Assembly (NCBI RefSeq): GCF_002879885.1
Contig: NZ_PNYA01000001.1
Coordinates: 248,001-312,000, forward strand
Length of the DNA stretch: 64,000 bases
Reading direction: 5' to 3'
DNA from: Trinickia dabaoshanensis
GTDB lineage: Bacteria > Pseudomonadota > Gammaproteobacteria > Burkholderiales > Burkholderiaceae
Translations under genes and position numbers: made by a program
Notes under the pieces: generated by a model
Database searches by the model: none
Seen by the model: the letters and a program-made list of their open reading frames with translations, nothing else
Told to the model about the DNA's origin: nothing
Shown here: positions 29,757-39,450 of the stretch, piece after piece
Layout: each line of letters starts with the position of its first letter
How positions within the stretch are numbered: the first letter of the stretch is position 1

Positions 29757-32294
29757 TTATCGGCCCATCCAATAGCGGGCGTGCGACGTTCGGTAGCGCT
29801 CGAGCATCAGCCGGCCGTTGCTCGATGCAATCCGCACCGCGCCGTCGCGATCGGTCCGCGCAAGCGCGATGCCGCGCGCCTGAAAGCGAGACCAGACGCC
29901 CGGATGGGGATGGCGAAAGCGATTGCGATAGCCTACCTGAAATACGGCCACGCGCGGATCGACCGAGTCGAGGAAAGGCTCGGTCGACGAAGTCTTGCTC
30001 CCGTGATGGGCGACAAGCAATACGTCCGCGCGCAGCGCCTCGGGCGCGCGGCGTACCAACACGCGCTCGGTGGGCGCGCCGATGTCGCCCGTCAGCAACG
30101 CGCTCATGCCCGGGGCGCTGATCTTCAGCACGCACGATTGCTCGTTCGAGCGCCGCGGCAGCGGGCCCGGATCGGGCCAGAGCACCTCGAAATCCACGCC
30201 GTCCCAATGCCAGCGCTGGCCCGCCGCGCACCGCAGGTGCCCGGCGCGTGCCTCGCGGGCCTTGTCCCACACACGGTGCCGGCCCGGCAATGCTCCCACC
30301 ACTTGCGCGACCTCCGAGGAGTCGAGCACCGCGGGTACGCCGCCCGCATGGTCGGCGTCGCCATGGCTCACCATCAGCGCATCGAGCCGAGCGACGCCAT
30401 CCGCGCGCAGATAGGGCACGACGATACGCGCGCCCGCGTTGGTCGATTCGGGTCCCGTGCCCGCATCGAACAACAGAGTGCGGCGCTGTGTCTCGACGAC
30501 GATCGCCGCACCTTGGCCGACGTCGAGCGCCGTGAGCCGAAATGCGCCCTGCTCGACGCCGGAAGGCGGCGGCACGGCCAGCGGCAGCCATGCAAGCGGC
30601 GCGGCCCAGCGCAACGGCCACCCACGCGGCATCAAACAAAGCGCGACGCCGGCGAGTGCCGATGCGAGTGCCCAAAGCGACGGCTGCGGCGGATACACCT
30701 CGGCCCACGACGCTTGCGCAAGCGCGGTCAACAGCCGCATCAGCGGCACCAAGAGCGTATGCGCAAGCTCGTAGGCGAGCGCATCGAGCGGCGCGGGCAG
30801 CGCCAACGCGACCAGGATGACCGGCACGACGAACACGCCGACCCACGGCACCGCCACCGCGTTGGCGAGCGGGCCGGCCAGCGAGACTTGCGAGAACCAA
30901 AACGCCGTCAGCGGCGCCAAACCGATCGTCACGGCCCATTGCGCGCGAGCCGCTTCGCCGCCTCGTCGGCGCACGGTCGCGAGACGGCGGCGCCACGACG
31001 CTCGCGCGCCCCGATCCGAGCGCGCGAGCGCCAGCGGCCAAGCCGGGTCCGTCGCACGGGCGGATTCGCAGGCGTCGTCGATCCCCTGCTCTTGCTCGCG
31101 CAGGCGCAGCCGGCCCCGCATGGCGAACGCGATGCACGCTACCGCGCCGAACGACAACCAGAACCCGGCCGCCGTCACCGCCCATGGATCGACGGCGAGC
31201 ACGAGCGCCGCCGCCCATGCCAACACGAGAGAGAAGGCGACGCCCCGCCCCAGCAAAAACGCCGCGTTCACGACGACGAGCATCCAAAGCGCGCGCTGCG
31301 CCGGCACGTTGAATCCGGCCAGCGCGGCATAGCCCGCCGCGCTGGCCGCGGCAGCCACGGCCGCGACGATCGGCGTGGGCACGAGCAGCGGCCATTCTCG
31401 CGCGCCGCGACGGGCGAGCATCGCGCCCAATCCGCACGAGCGGCGCCAGACCCATGCTGCGAGCGCGGCGCAAAGCCCCGCGACGAACCCGATATGCAAT
31501 CCCGAAACCGCGACCAAATGGCTCGTTCCCGTGCGGCGCAATGCAACGCGATCGGCTTCGGCGATCATGTCCTGCGCGCCGATGGCGAGCGCCGTTACCA
31601 TACCGCGATGCGGGGCATCCGCGAGCGTCTGCGCCACCCGCTCACGCAACGCGAAGCGCAGGCGGTCGATGGCCGCGCCGCCGCCTGCGGCGTCCGGCAG
31701 CCTCCGCGTGCCGGCGCTCGCCACGACGTAGCCCGTTGCGCGAATACCGCGCGCGAGCCATGCGGCCTCGGCGTCGTAGCCGCCGAAGTTCGCGTAACCA
31801 TGAGGGCGTTTGAGGCGGACCGTGAGGCGCCATCGGTCGCCCGGCTTCAATAGCGGCACGTCGCGCGCACCGGCGCGGGCCCAACTGAGTTGCACCATCG
31901 ACGGAAAGCGTTCGATGCCCGTCGCGCGCCGAACGTCGTCGAGGTCGTGCGCATCGAGGACGAACGAGAATCGCGTGCTCCCAGCGCCCTGCACCGGCAG
32001 ACCACGTACGTGCCCGCTCAGCGTGAGATCACGCAATTCCCAGGCACTCGGCAGCGCTTCGGCGATCCGCAGTTCGGCGCGCATCGCGGCGTAGCCGTAA
32101 CCTGCGATGACGGCGGCAGCGAAGAGCGCGGCGCCCATCAAGCGCGATCCCGACCGCCCCCACGCATACCGGGCCGCTCCCAACGCGGCAGCGAGCGACG
32201 CGCCGAGCACGATCCATTGCCCCTGCCCCGGCAATGCCGCGCACTGCTGCAGCCCCATGATGCCGAGCGCGAATCCGATCAGCATCGCCCGCAT
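29757..32294 (-). CDS. comEC: DNA internalisation competence protein ComEC/Rec2
   Basis: 845-residue polytopic inner-membrane protein that carries single-stranded DNA into the cytoplasm during natural transformation. The N-terminal region is a soluble OB-like domain (DUF4131), the middle is the multi-helix Competence domain (GTSHLVAVSGLHIGFVAGL is characteristic), and the C-terminal about 250 residues form a metallo-beta-lactamase-like domain (MVSHGDADHAGG, LLVAHHGSKTS). Length matches proteobacterial ComEC. Its place behind tatD and lolD is the usual one in beta-proteobacteria. Confidence 0.93.
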   Translation of the reverse strand: MRAMLIGFALGIMGLQQCAALPGQGQWIVLGASLAAALGAARYAWGRSGSRLMGAALFAAAVIAGYGYAAMRAELRIAEALPSAWELRDLTLSGHVRGLPVQGAGSTRFSFVLDAHDLDDVRRATGIERFPSMVQLSWARAGARDVPLLKPGDRWRLTVRLKRPHGYANFGGYDAEAAWLARGIRATGYVVASAGTRRLPDAAGGGAAIDRLRFALRERVAQTLADAPHRGMVTALAIGAQDMIAEADRVALRRTGTSHLVAVSGLHIGFVAGLCAALAAWVWRRSCGLGAMLARRGAREWPLLVPTPIVAAVAAAASAAGYAALAGFNVPAQRALWMLVVVNAAFLLGRGVAFSLVLAWAAALVLAVDPWAVTAAGFWLSFGAVACIAFAMRGRLRLREQEQGIDDACESARATDPAWPLALARSDRGARASWRRRLATVRRRGGEAARAQWAVTIGLAPLTAFWFSQVSLAGPLANAVAVPWVGVFVVPVILVALALPAPLDALAYELAHTLLVPLMRLLTALAQASWAEVYPPQPSLWALASALAGVALCLMPRGWPLRWAAPLAWLPLAVPPPSGVEQGAFRLTALDVGQGAAIVVETQRRTLLFDAGTGPESTNAGARIVVPYLRADGVARLDALMVSHGDADHAGGVPAVLDSSEVAQVVGALPGRHRVWDKAREARAGHLRCAAGQRWHWDGVDFEVLWPDPGPLPRRSNEQSCVLKISAPGMSALLTGDIGAPTERVLVRRAPEALRADVLLVAHHGSKTSSTEPFLDSVDPRVAVFQVGYRNRFRHPHPGVWSRFQARGIALARTDRDGAVRIASSNGRLMLERYRTSHARYWMGR

Positions 32295-32388
32295 TTGCCT
32301 CCCCTTCGATCAACGCGCCGGCATGCGAAATCGCCCCGTGAGCCGCGGCCCGGGGTTCAATGCATCGAACGGCGCGAACGAAGGTCGA

Positions 32389-33177
32389 TTATGCGCAAGC
32401 GAGCGCGAGACGGGGCAACGCACCATGAGCGTTGGCCATTGTGCCTACCGCAAGCTCATCGATCGCCATGTCGCGCAATTCGGCGATCACTGCGCCGATG
32501 CGCGGTACTTGATCGGGCGTGTTGCGCTGCTTATAGAGCCAGGAGGGGGAAATATCGGGCGCATCGGTTTCCACGACGATCGCCTCGAGCGGCAGTTGCG
32601 CGGCGAGCCGCCGGATTTGCCGCGAACGCTCGAACGTCACATTGCCGCCGAAACCGAGCCGCATACCTTGATCGATAAACGCGCCCGCTTGCTGAAAGCT
32701 GCCGTTGAACGCGTGCGCGATGCCGCCTTTGACCGCGTACCGGCGCAAGCCTTTGAGCACGAGATCCTGCGACTTGCGCACGTGGCAAATAACGGGCAAT
32801 TCGAACTCGCGCGCCAGCTTCAGTTGCGCATCGTAGAAATAACGCTGGCGGGTATCGTCGAGATCCGGCACGAAGTAGTCGAGGCCGATTTCTCCGATGC
32901 CGACGAAACGCGAATCGGACAAACTCGCCTCGATCTCGCTACGCAATATATCGAGATCGGCCTCGTTCGCGTGCCGGGTAAACAGCGGATGAATGCCGAG
33001 TGCGTAGACGCCGCCCGCCGTCCGATGCGCGAGCGCGCGCACGACCGAGAAATTCTCGCGCGACACCGCCGGAATGACGATGCGCGCGACACCGCTCGCC
33101 TGCGCCGCCAGTGCGACCGCTTCACGATCGCCGTCGAACTCGCCGGCGTCCAGATGACAGTGCGTATCGATCCACAT
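32389..33177 (-). CDS. TatD family metal-dependent hydrolase
   Basis: 262-residue TIM-barrel nuclease/hydrolase. The metal site starts with DTHCHLDAGEF at residue 4, followed by GIHPLFTRHANE, GIGEIGLDYF, VICHVRKSQ, HAFNGSFQQA and VETDAPDISPSW, as in the YcfH/TatD group. Family members are 3'-5' exonucleases or D-aminoacyl-tRNA deacylases. It sits between lolD and comEC in the same orientation. Confidence 0.9.
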   Translation of the reverse strand: MWIDTHCHLDAGEFDGDREAVALAAQASGVARIVIPAVSRENFSVVRALAHRTAGGVYALGIHPLFTRHANEADLDILRSEIEASLSDSRFVGIGEIGLDYFVPDLDDTRQRYFYDAQLKLAREFELPVICHVRKSQDLVLKGLRRYAVKGGIAHAFNGSFQQAGAFIDQGMRLGFGGNVTFERSRQIRRLAAQLPLEAIVVETDAPDISPSWLYKQRNTPDQVPRIGAVIAELRDMAIDELAVGTMANAHGALPRLALACA

Positions 33178-33199
33178 GGCGGCTATCGCGGCGGGCGGG

Positions 33200-33985
33200 T
33201 TAGACGGGCACGGACGGCTCTTCGTGGAGAAGCCCGTCGCGCAATCGCATGATCCGATCGCAACGTGCGGCCAAGTCCACGTCGTGCGTGACGATGACGA
33301 AGCTCGTCTCCAGCGTGGCGGAGAGCTCGAGCATGAGATTGAAGACGTTGTCGGCTGTGGCGCCGTCGAGATTGCCGGTGGGCTCGTCGGCCAGCACGCA
33401 AGCGGGCTTCGTCACGAGCGCACGCGCGATCGCCACGCGCTGCCGCTCGCCGCCCGAAAGCTCGCCCGGCCGATGCTTCGCGCGGTGCGCTAGACCCACG
33501 CGCTCGAGCATCGCGAGCGCTTCGCGGCGCGCTGCCTCGGGGGCGAGGCGGCGAATGCGCAACGGCATCGCGACGTTGTCCAGCGCGCTGAATTCGGCAA
33601 GCAAATGATGAAACTGATAAACGAAGCCGAGCGCGCGGTTGCGCAGATCGTTGCGCTCGCGTTCGCCCAGTTCCGTGAACGGCCGCCCCAAGATGGACAC
33701 CCTGCCGGCGCTCGGCTCGTCGAGGCCGCCCAGTACGTGCAACAGCGTGCTCTTGCCGGAGCCCGACGCACCGACGATCGCCAGCTTCTCGCCGCGCCGC
33801 ACGCAAAGGTCGGCGCCGCTGAGCACCGGTACGTTGAGCCCGCCTTGTACGAACGCCTTCGAGATGGCGTGCGCCTCCAAGACATATTGCGACGATTGCG
33901 GCGATTGCGGCGATTGGCCGGATTGTCCGGATTGCGGCGTGCTCGATGCGGCGCGTCGCTGGTCGATCATGAATTCGTTACTCAT
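33200..33985 (-). CDS. lolD: Lipoprotein-releasing ABC transporter ATPase LolD
   Basis: 261-residue ATPase of the LolCDE complex that releases lipoproteins from the inner membrane to LolA. Walker A is [12 protein letters not shown], signature [15 protein letters not shown], Walker [13 protein letters not shown] and switch His in VTHDVD. The N-terminus carries an extra 35 residues compared with E. coli LolD (about 230), consisting largely of QSG/QSP/QSS triplets encoded by a degenerate nine-base tandem repeat. The start overlaps the lolC/E stop by eight bases; an internal ATG at 33970 is possible. Confidence 0.93.
   Translation of the reverse strand: MSNEFMIDQRRAASSTPQSGQSGQSPQSPQSSQYVLEAHAISKAFVQGGLNVPVLSGADLCVRRGEKLAIVGASGSGKSTLLHVLGGLDEPSAGRVSILGRPFTELGERERNDLRNRALGFVYQFHHLLAEFSALDNVAMPLRIRRLAPEAARREALAMLERVGLAHRAKHRPGELSGGERQRVAIARALVTKPACVLADEPTGNLDGATADNVFNLMLELSATLETSFVIVTHDVDLAARCDRIMRLRDGLLHEEPSVPV
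33884..33937 (-). repeat. Degenerate 9-base tandem repeat inside lolD
   Basis: Six successive nine-base units related to CGATTGCGG on the plus strand (33884-33937; two exact neighbouring copies at 33893 and 33902). They encode the Gln-Ser-x triplets near the LolD N-terminus, before the conserved ABC domain, where length change would be tolerated. Confidence 0.7.
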
Positions 33986-35231
33986 AGCGCAATGCCTCCG
34001 CCGGACGCACCTTCGCGCCGCGCCAGCTCGGGTACAGCGTAGCCAGGGCCGACAAGACGAATGCGATGACGCCGATCCTCGCCACGTCGGCCGGGACGAG
34101 CTCCGAGGGCAGCTCGCTGATGAAATAGACCGACGGCGGCAAGAACTGCACGCCGAGCAGATGTTCGATCATCGGCACGAGCCACGGAATGCTCCAGGCG
34201 ATCAGGCAACCGAGCGCGACGCCCGAGGCCGTTCCCACGAAGCCGATCGTGATCCCCTGCACGAAAAAGATCTTCATGATCGAGCCGGGCTGCGCACCGA
34301 GCGTGCGTAGGATCGCGATATCGGCCTGCTTGTTCGTCACGGTCATCACGAGCGACGAAACGAGATTGAACGCGGCCACGGCAATGATCAGCGTCAGGAT
34401 CACGAACATCATGCGCTTTTCGATCTTGACGGCCGAGAACCAGGTCTTGTTCTGCTGCGTCCAGTCGCGAATGTAAAGATCGCCCGAGAGCGTATGCGAG
34501 AGTTCGCGCGCGACGCGCGGCGCCTCTTGCATATCCTTGAGCCTCAGTCTCACGCCCGTGGGCGCGGCGGTGCGAAACAGCACCTCGGCATCATGGATGT
34601 TGATGAGCGCCAGCGAGCTGTCGTATTCGTAGTGGCCCGATTGGAACACCCCGCTCACGTTGAACTGCTTCAAGCGCGGCAACATGCCGGCCGGCGTGAG
34701 CGAACCCTCGGGTGCGACGAGCGTGATCTTGTCGCCGACCGCCACGCCGAGATTAGCCGCCAAATCGGCCCCGAGCACGATGTTGAACTGCCCTGGCATC
34801 AGATCCGTCAAGCGGCCGGCTTTCATATCCTTGCCGATGTCCGATACCTGCGGTTCGAGCGAAGGCTCGACCCCGCGCAGCGCCACACCGCTCACGGCGT
34901 CCTGACGCGTCAGCAGCGCTTGGGCGTCGACGTAAGGGGCCGCGCCGATCACGGCGGGATTGCGGCGCGCCTCGAAGGCGGTGCGCTGCCAATCGGGCAT
35001 CGAGCCGGTCGGCGAAAAGATCTCGACGTGCGCAAGCACCGAGAGCATGCGGTCGCGCACTTCTTTCTGAAAACCGTTCATGACGGAAAGCACGACGATC
35101 AGCGCCGCGACACCGAGTGCGATACCCGACATCGACACGAGGGCGATGAAAGAAATGAAGCCGTTGCCTGTCGTGCGCTTGCCGGCGCGCGTATAGCGCC
35201 AGCCGATTTGCCATTCGTAAGGGAGTTTCAA
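33978..35231 (-). CDS. lolC: Lipoprotein-releasing ABC transporter permease LolC/LolE
   Basis: 417-residue inner-membrane permease. One membrane helix near residues 24-48 ([24 protein letters not shown]), a periplasmic domain of about 200 residues, then three C-terminal helices ([49 protein letters not shown]) match the FtsX/MacB fold of LolC/E. Only one permease gene is present, so it probably forms a homodimer (a LolF-like arrangement) with LolD; E. coli has separate LolC and LolE. Heads the lol-tatD-comEC series. Confidence 0.92.
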   Translation of the reverse strand: MKLPYEWQIGWRYTRAGKRTTGNGFISFIALVSMSGIALGVAALIVVLSVMNGFQKEVRDRMLSVLAHVEIFSPTGSMPDWQRTAFEARRNPAVIGAAPYVDAQALLTRQDAVSGVALRGVEPSLEPQVSDIGKDMKAGRLTDLMPGQFNIVLGADLAANLGVAVGDKITLVAPEGSLTPAGMLPRLKQFNVSGVFQSGHYEYDSSLALINIHDAEVLFRTAAPTGVRLRLKDMQEAPRVARELSHTLSGDLYIRDWTQQNKTWFSAVKIEKRMMFVILTLIIAVAAFNLVSSLVMTVTNKQADIAILRTLGAQPGSIMKIFFVQGITIGFVGTASGVALGCLIAWSIPWLVPMIEHLLGVQFLPPSVYFISELPSELVPADVARIGVIAFVLSALATLYPSWRGAKVRPAEALRYE

Positions 35232-35356
35232 GCGAATCCTTCAATTTTTTGCAGCCACCGCAGCCAACACACGCACCGCCGGGTAAGCGGCGCGCCGACC
35301 GGCTCGCAATGCGCGTGCCGCGCGAGCGCGGCGCCGATCAAGCGCGCAGTTTGCCA

Positions 35357-35362
35357 TACAAT
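35357..35362 (+). promoter_or_regulatory. Candidate -10 of the RpfE-like gene
   Basis: TACAAT ending ten bases before the chosen ATG; a start of transcription about seven bases further leaves a 5' leader of about four bases. No matching -35 is obvious. Confidence 0.35.
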
Positions 35363-35372
35363 GCGCACCATC

Positions 35373-36440
35373 ATGCATCCCAACCGTCTTCATCTCCTGT
35401 TGCCGTTCGCGCTGCCCGCGGCGGCCGATGCCTCCAGCGCGCTGCACGAATTGCGCAGCCCGGCGCTCGACAAACTGCTGGCGCGCGCCACGCTCGTCGA
35501 GCGCGTGGCCGGCGAGGACTTCCAGCGCACGTTGCCCCACGAGCGATGGGTCGCCCGTCAATTCGGCGCCGTTGCCTCGAACGCGGCCGACGAAGCGCCG
35601 CTCGCGCCCTATATGCTACTCGCCGACGGCGGCACGCCCGGCACCGCCGAGTGGGCCTGCGTCGAACCCGTGCACGTACGCATTGCGCACGACCATCTCG
35701 TGCTGATCGATCCGTCGGCGCTCGATCTGTCAGAGCAGGACGCCGGCGCGCTGCTTGCCGTGGCCAAGCCGTTGATCGAGGAATTGGGGGTGCGCATCGA
35801 GGCGCCCAGCGCCCGCCGCTGGTACCTCTCGGGCGACGTACTCGGCAAGCTCGCGGGCGCTTCGCCGCTGCGCGCGAGCGGCCGCAGCATCGAGATCTGG
35901 CTGCCCCACGATGCGCATTCAGGGCAACGCTCGCGCATGTGGATGAAGCTGCAAAACGAAGTGCAGATGGGATGGTTCGAACACCCCGTCAACGAGGCGC
36001 GGGAGGCGCGCGGCTTGCCTGCCGTCAATTCGATCTGGCTGCACGCGCAAGGCACCGAGCAAGCGGTGCGCAGCCCGTTCGCCCGGGTGCTCTCCGATGC
36101 ACCCGCCACGCGCGGGCTCGCGCTGGCCGCCGCCGTCGAAAATGCCGCCGCCCCGGGCTCGTTCAAGACCATGCCGCCGCTCGGCGCCGGTACGACCCTC
36201 GTCGAATTGAACCCGTTCGCGGCGCCGTTCATCGCCCAGGACTGGGCAGCGTGGCAAGCGGTGCTCGACCGGCTCGAGGACGAGTGGTTCGCGCCCGCGC
36301 TCGCCGCGCTCGACGCGGGTACCCTCGGCGCACTAACCTTGACGTTGGCGAGCGACACCGGCTCGATTACGCTCGCGGCAACGCGAGGCGACCTGCGCAA
36401 GTTTTGGCGCCGGCGCGTGCTCGCGTCGCTTCTCGAATGA
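35373..36440 (+). CDS. RpfE-like uncharacterised protein
   Basis: 355 residues, cytosolic by sequence, mostly alpha/beta, without a signal peptide. It begins MHPNRLHLLLPFALPAAADAS, and contains ARQFGA, YMLLADGGTPG, WWL-like IWLPHDAHSGQ and MWMKLQNEVQMGWFEHPVN. The neighbourhood RpfE-recJ-prfB-lysS is known to me from the Xanthomonas rpf region, and these proteins are sometimes labelled phosphoglycerate-mutase-like; I cannot confirm the homology. ATG 35373 is chosen; TACAAT at 35357-35362 would place the transcript start only a few bases upstream, so the mRNA may be nearly leaderless. Divergent from lolC. Confidence 0.65.
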   Translation: MHPNRLHLLLPFALPAAADASSALHELRSPALDKLLARATLVERVAGEDFQRTLPHERWVARQFGAVASNAADEAPLAPYMLLADGGTPGTAEWACVEPVHVRIAHDHLVLIDPSALDLSEQDAGALLAVAKPLIEELGVRIEAPSARRWYLSGDVLGKLAGASPLRASGRSIEIWLPHDAHSGQRSRMWMKLQNEVQMGWFEHPVNEAREARGLPAVNSIWLHAQGTEQAVRSPFARVLSDAPATRGLALAAAVENAAAPGSFKTMPPLGAGTTLVELNPFAAPFIAQDWAAWQAVLDRLEDEWFAPALAALDAGTLGALTLTLASDTGSITLAATRGDLRKFWRRRVLASLLE

Positions 36441-36519
36441 CGCCGCCCGCCTCGCTGTACGGCCGGACGCCGCCACGCGCGGCCCGGCACCGAGCGCCCC
36501 TCCTTCCGACTTTGCCTGC

Positions 36520-38223
36520 ATGACTCGAATCGTCAACCGCCCGTGTTCGCCCGCCGATGAAGCCGCGCTGATCCGCCACGGCCTGCACCCGATTTTGGCT
36601 CGTCTTTATGCCGCCCGCGGCGTACGGCTGCCCGATGAGATCGAAACCGCCCTCACCCGGCTCGTGCCGCCCGTCGAACTGAAGGGGACGGACGAGGCGG
36701 CCGCGTTGCTAGCCGATGCGATCGCGCAAAGAAAACGCATGCTCGTCGTGGCCGATTACGATTGCGACGGCGCAACGGCTTGCGCGGTTGCCGTGCGGGG
36801 CCTGCGGATGTTCGGCGCGCACGTCGACTATCTCGTGCCGAACCGATTCGAATACGGCTATGGCCTCACGCCCGAGATCGTCGAGCTGGCGGCGAGCCGT
36901 AAGCCCGATCTCTTGATCACGGTGGACAACGGCATCGCCAGCGTGGACGGCGTGGCCGCGGCCAACGCACGCGGCATCGACGTGCTCGTGACGGATCACC
37001 ACTTGCCCGGCGAGACGCTGCCCGCCGCGCGGGCGATCGTCAATCCGAACCAACCGGGCTGCGCCTTTCCGAGCAAGTGCATCGCCGGGGTGGGCGTCAT
37101 GTTTTACGTGCTGCTCGCGCTACGGGCGCGGCTGCGCGAGAGCGGCGCGTTCGCCGCGGGCGGCCCGGCCGAGCCTCGGCTCGACGGCTTGCTCGATCTC
37201 GTCGCGCTCGGCACCGTTGCCGACGTCGTCAAGCTCGACGGCAACAATCGCGTGCTGGTGGCGCAAGGGCTCACGCGTATTCGCCGCGGCCGCATGCAGC
37301 CGGGCATCGCCGCTCTCTTCCGCGCGGCCGGGCGCGATGCGCGCAACGCCTCGGGCTTCGACCTCGGCTTCGCACTGGGGCCGCGCTTGAACGCCGCGGG
37401 GCGGCTCTCGGACATGTCGCTCGGGATCGAGTGCCTAACCACGGACGACGTCGGCCGCGCCTGGGAGCTCGCGCAACAACTCGACGCCATGAACCGCGAG
37501 CGGCGCGAAATCGAAGCCGGTATGCAACAGCAGGCGCTCGAAGAAATCGCCACGCTCGATCCCGATGGCCGTGCGACGATCACACTATTCAACGAAAGCT
37601 GGCACCAAGGCGTGATCGGCATCGTCGCGGGCCGCCTCAAGGAAAAATATCACCGGCCGGCATTCACGTTCGCGCTCGCGGACGATAAGGGAGAACTCGT
37701 CAAGGGTTCCGGCCGCTCGATCCCGGGATTTCATCTGCGCGACGCCCTCGATCTGATGGCCAAACGCGAGCCCGATCTGCTCGCCAAGTTCGGTGGTCAT
37801 GCGATGGCGGCGGGCGTGACGCTGGCCGCGCGTGACGTGCCGCGCTTCGCGGCCGCGTTCGAGGCGGTCGCCCGTGACGCGTTGGACGAGGACGCCCTCG
37901 CCCGCGTCGTCGTAACGGACGGCGAGTTGGAGGAAGCGTATTTCACGCCGCAAATCGTCGAAATGATCGACGCCGCCGTCTGGGGCCAGGGCTTTCCCGC
38001 GCCGACTTTCTCGGGCGAGTTCGACGTCGTTTCGCAGGCGCTCGTGAAGGACAAGCATTTGAAGCTGCAGTTGGCGCGCGGCCGCCAACGCTTCCAGGCC
38101 ATCTGGTTCAACCATACGGAGACGCTGCCCGCGCGAGCGCGCGTCGCCTACCGGCTCGCGGCCGATAGCTGGAACGGCGTCGTGCGGGTGCAGATGATCG
38201 TCGAGCACGCGGTCAGCGCGTAA
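36520..38223 (+). CDS. recJ: Single-stranded-DNA-specific exonuclease RecJ
   Basis: 567-residue 5'-3' exonuclease used in recombination and mismatch repair, where it can act downstream of MutS. DHH-family motifs are VVADYDCDGATA (Asp ligands), LVTDHHLPGE (DHH), GLVALGTVADVV and the DHHA1 block GGHAMAAGVTLA. The C-terminal OB-fold region (FDVVSQALVKDKHLKLQL) binds DNA. Start at 36520 follows the RpfE-like gene by 79 bases. Confidence 0.95.
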   Translation: MTRIVNRPCSPADEAALIRHGLHPILARLYAARGVRLPDEIETALTRLVPPVELKGTDEAAALLADAIAQRKRMLVVADYDCDGATACAVAVRGLRMFGAHVDYLVPNRFEYGYGLTPEIVELAASRKPDLLITVDNGIASVDGVAAANARGIDVLVTDHHLPGETLPAARAIVNPNQPGCAFPSKCIAGVGVMFYVLLALRARLRESGAFAAGGPAEPRLDGLLDLVALGTVADVVKLDGNNRVLVAQGLTRIRRGRMQPGIAALFRAAGRDARNASGFDLGFALGPRLNAAGRLSDMSLGIECLTTDDVGRAWELAQQLDAMNRERREIEAGMQQQALEEIATLDPDGRATITLFNESWHQGVIGIVAGRLKEKYHRPAFTFALADDKGELVKGSGRSIPGFHLRDALDLMAKREPDLLAKFGGHAMAAGVTLAARDVPRFAAAFEAVARDALDEDALARVVVTDGELEEAYFTPQIVEMIDAAVWGQGFPAPTFSGEFDVVSQALVKDKHLKLQLARGRQRFQAIWFNHTETLPARARVAYRLAADSWNGVVRVQMIVEHAVSA

Positions 38224-38292
38224 GCGGCCTGCCGAACCGCGCCGGCCGAGCCGGGAGCCGTGGCGGGCGGTCGTAGCCGCCCGCCGATCGGC

Positions 38293-38298
38293 TATAAT
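38293..38298 (+). promoter_or_regulatory. -10 element of prfB
   Basis: TATAAT 30 bases upstream of the prfB ATG, with a weak -35 region in the GC-rich sequence before it. Confidence 0.5.
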
Positions 38299-38328
38299 TT
38301 CTCCTTTTTACGAAGCAAAAAGATCGAC

Positions 38329-39433
38329 ATGGAAGCCGAACGCCTGAACGCGATCGAAGGCTCTCTGGCAGACCTGCGCCGACGCGCGGGCGAGCTACGG
38401 GGGTATCTTTGACTACGACGCCAAATTTGCGCGCCTAGCGGAAGTCAACAAGGAACTCGAAGATCCGAACGTCTGGAACGACTCGAAGCATGCCCAGGCC
38501 CTCGGCCGGGAAAAGAAAACGCTCGAAGGCGTCGTTCTGACCCTCTCCGCCCTCGATGCGGACCTGCGCGATGCGCAGGATCTGTTCGACATGGCGCGTG
38601 AGGAAGGCGACGACGATACGCTCGTCGCCTGCGAGGAAGATGCGCAAAAGATCGAGGCGCGCGTCGCCGATCTGGAATTTCGCCGGATGTTCGCGAACCC
38701 GGCCGATCCGAACAATGCGTTCATCGACATCCAAGCCGGTGCCGGCGGCACCGAAGCATGCGATTGGGCGTCGATGCTGCTGCGGCAGTACCTGCGCTAT
38801 TGCGAGCGCAAGGGCTTCAAGACGGAAGTGCTCGAAGAGTCGGAAGGCGACGTCGCGGGCATCAAGAACGCGACGATCAAGGTCGAAGGCGAATATGCGT
38901 ACGGCTTTTTACGCACGGAAACGGGCATTCACCGCCTCGTGCGCAAGTCGCCGTTCGATTCGTCGGGCGGCCGGCATACGTCGTTCTCGTCGGTGTTCGT
39001 CTACCCGGAAATCGACGATTCGATCGAAGTCGACATCAATCCGGCCGACTTGCGTATCGACACCTATCGCGCGTCTGGCGCCGGCGGCCAGCACATCAAC
39101 AAGACCGACTCGGCCGTGCGGATCACGCACATGCCCTCGGGTATCGTCGTGCAGTGCCAGAACGATCGCTCTCAGCACCGCAACCGCGCCGAAGCGATGG
39201 CGATGCTGAAATCGCGCTTGTACGAAGCCGAGATGCGCAAGCGTCAAGCCGAGCAAGACAAGCTCGAATCGAGCAAGACCGACGTGGGCTGGGGCCATCA
39301 AATCCGTTCGTACGTGCTCGATCAGAGCCGTGTGAAAGATTTGCGCACCAACGTCGAAATCAGCAACACGAAGGCCGTGCTCGATGGCGACCTCGACGAA
39401 TTCATCAGCGCTAGCCTGAAGCAAGGCGTTTGA
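38329..39433 (+). CDS. prfB: Peptide chain release factor 2, with programmed +1 frameshift
   Basis: RF2 terminates translation at UGA and UAA. The first frame runs from ATG 38329 for 27 codons to an in-frame TGA at 38410-38412. The frameshift site GGGGGTATCTTTGAC around that stop is the classic one: a Shine-Dalgarno-like G run three bases before CTT, followed by TGA C. Skipping T38410 continues in the frame 38411-39433, giving 367 residues, the normal RF2 length. The product has the SPF anticodon-like tripeptide (KSPFDSSG) and the catalytic GGQ ([10 protein letters not shown]). RF2 abundance thus controls its own synthesis. Any annotation beginning at 38591 is an artefactual truncation. Confidence 0.96.
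38401..38413 (+). promoter_or_regulatory. prfB autoregulatory frameshift site
   Basis: Slippery CTT (38407-38409), in-frame TGA (38410-38412) and following C, preceded by a G-rich anti-SD-pairing stretch ending at 38403. When RF2 is scarce the ribosome shifts +1. Confidence 0.95.
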
Positions 39434-39450
39434 GCGCAGCGGATACACCC

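Noticed and set aside
29781-31853. A 690-codon frame opposite comEC
   Set aside because: Antisense mirror; His/Arg-rich and without domains.
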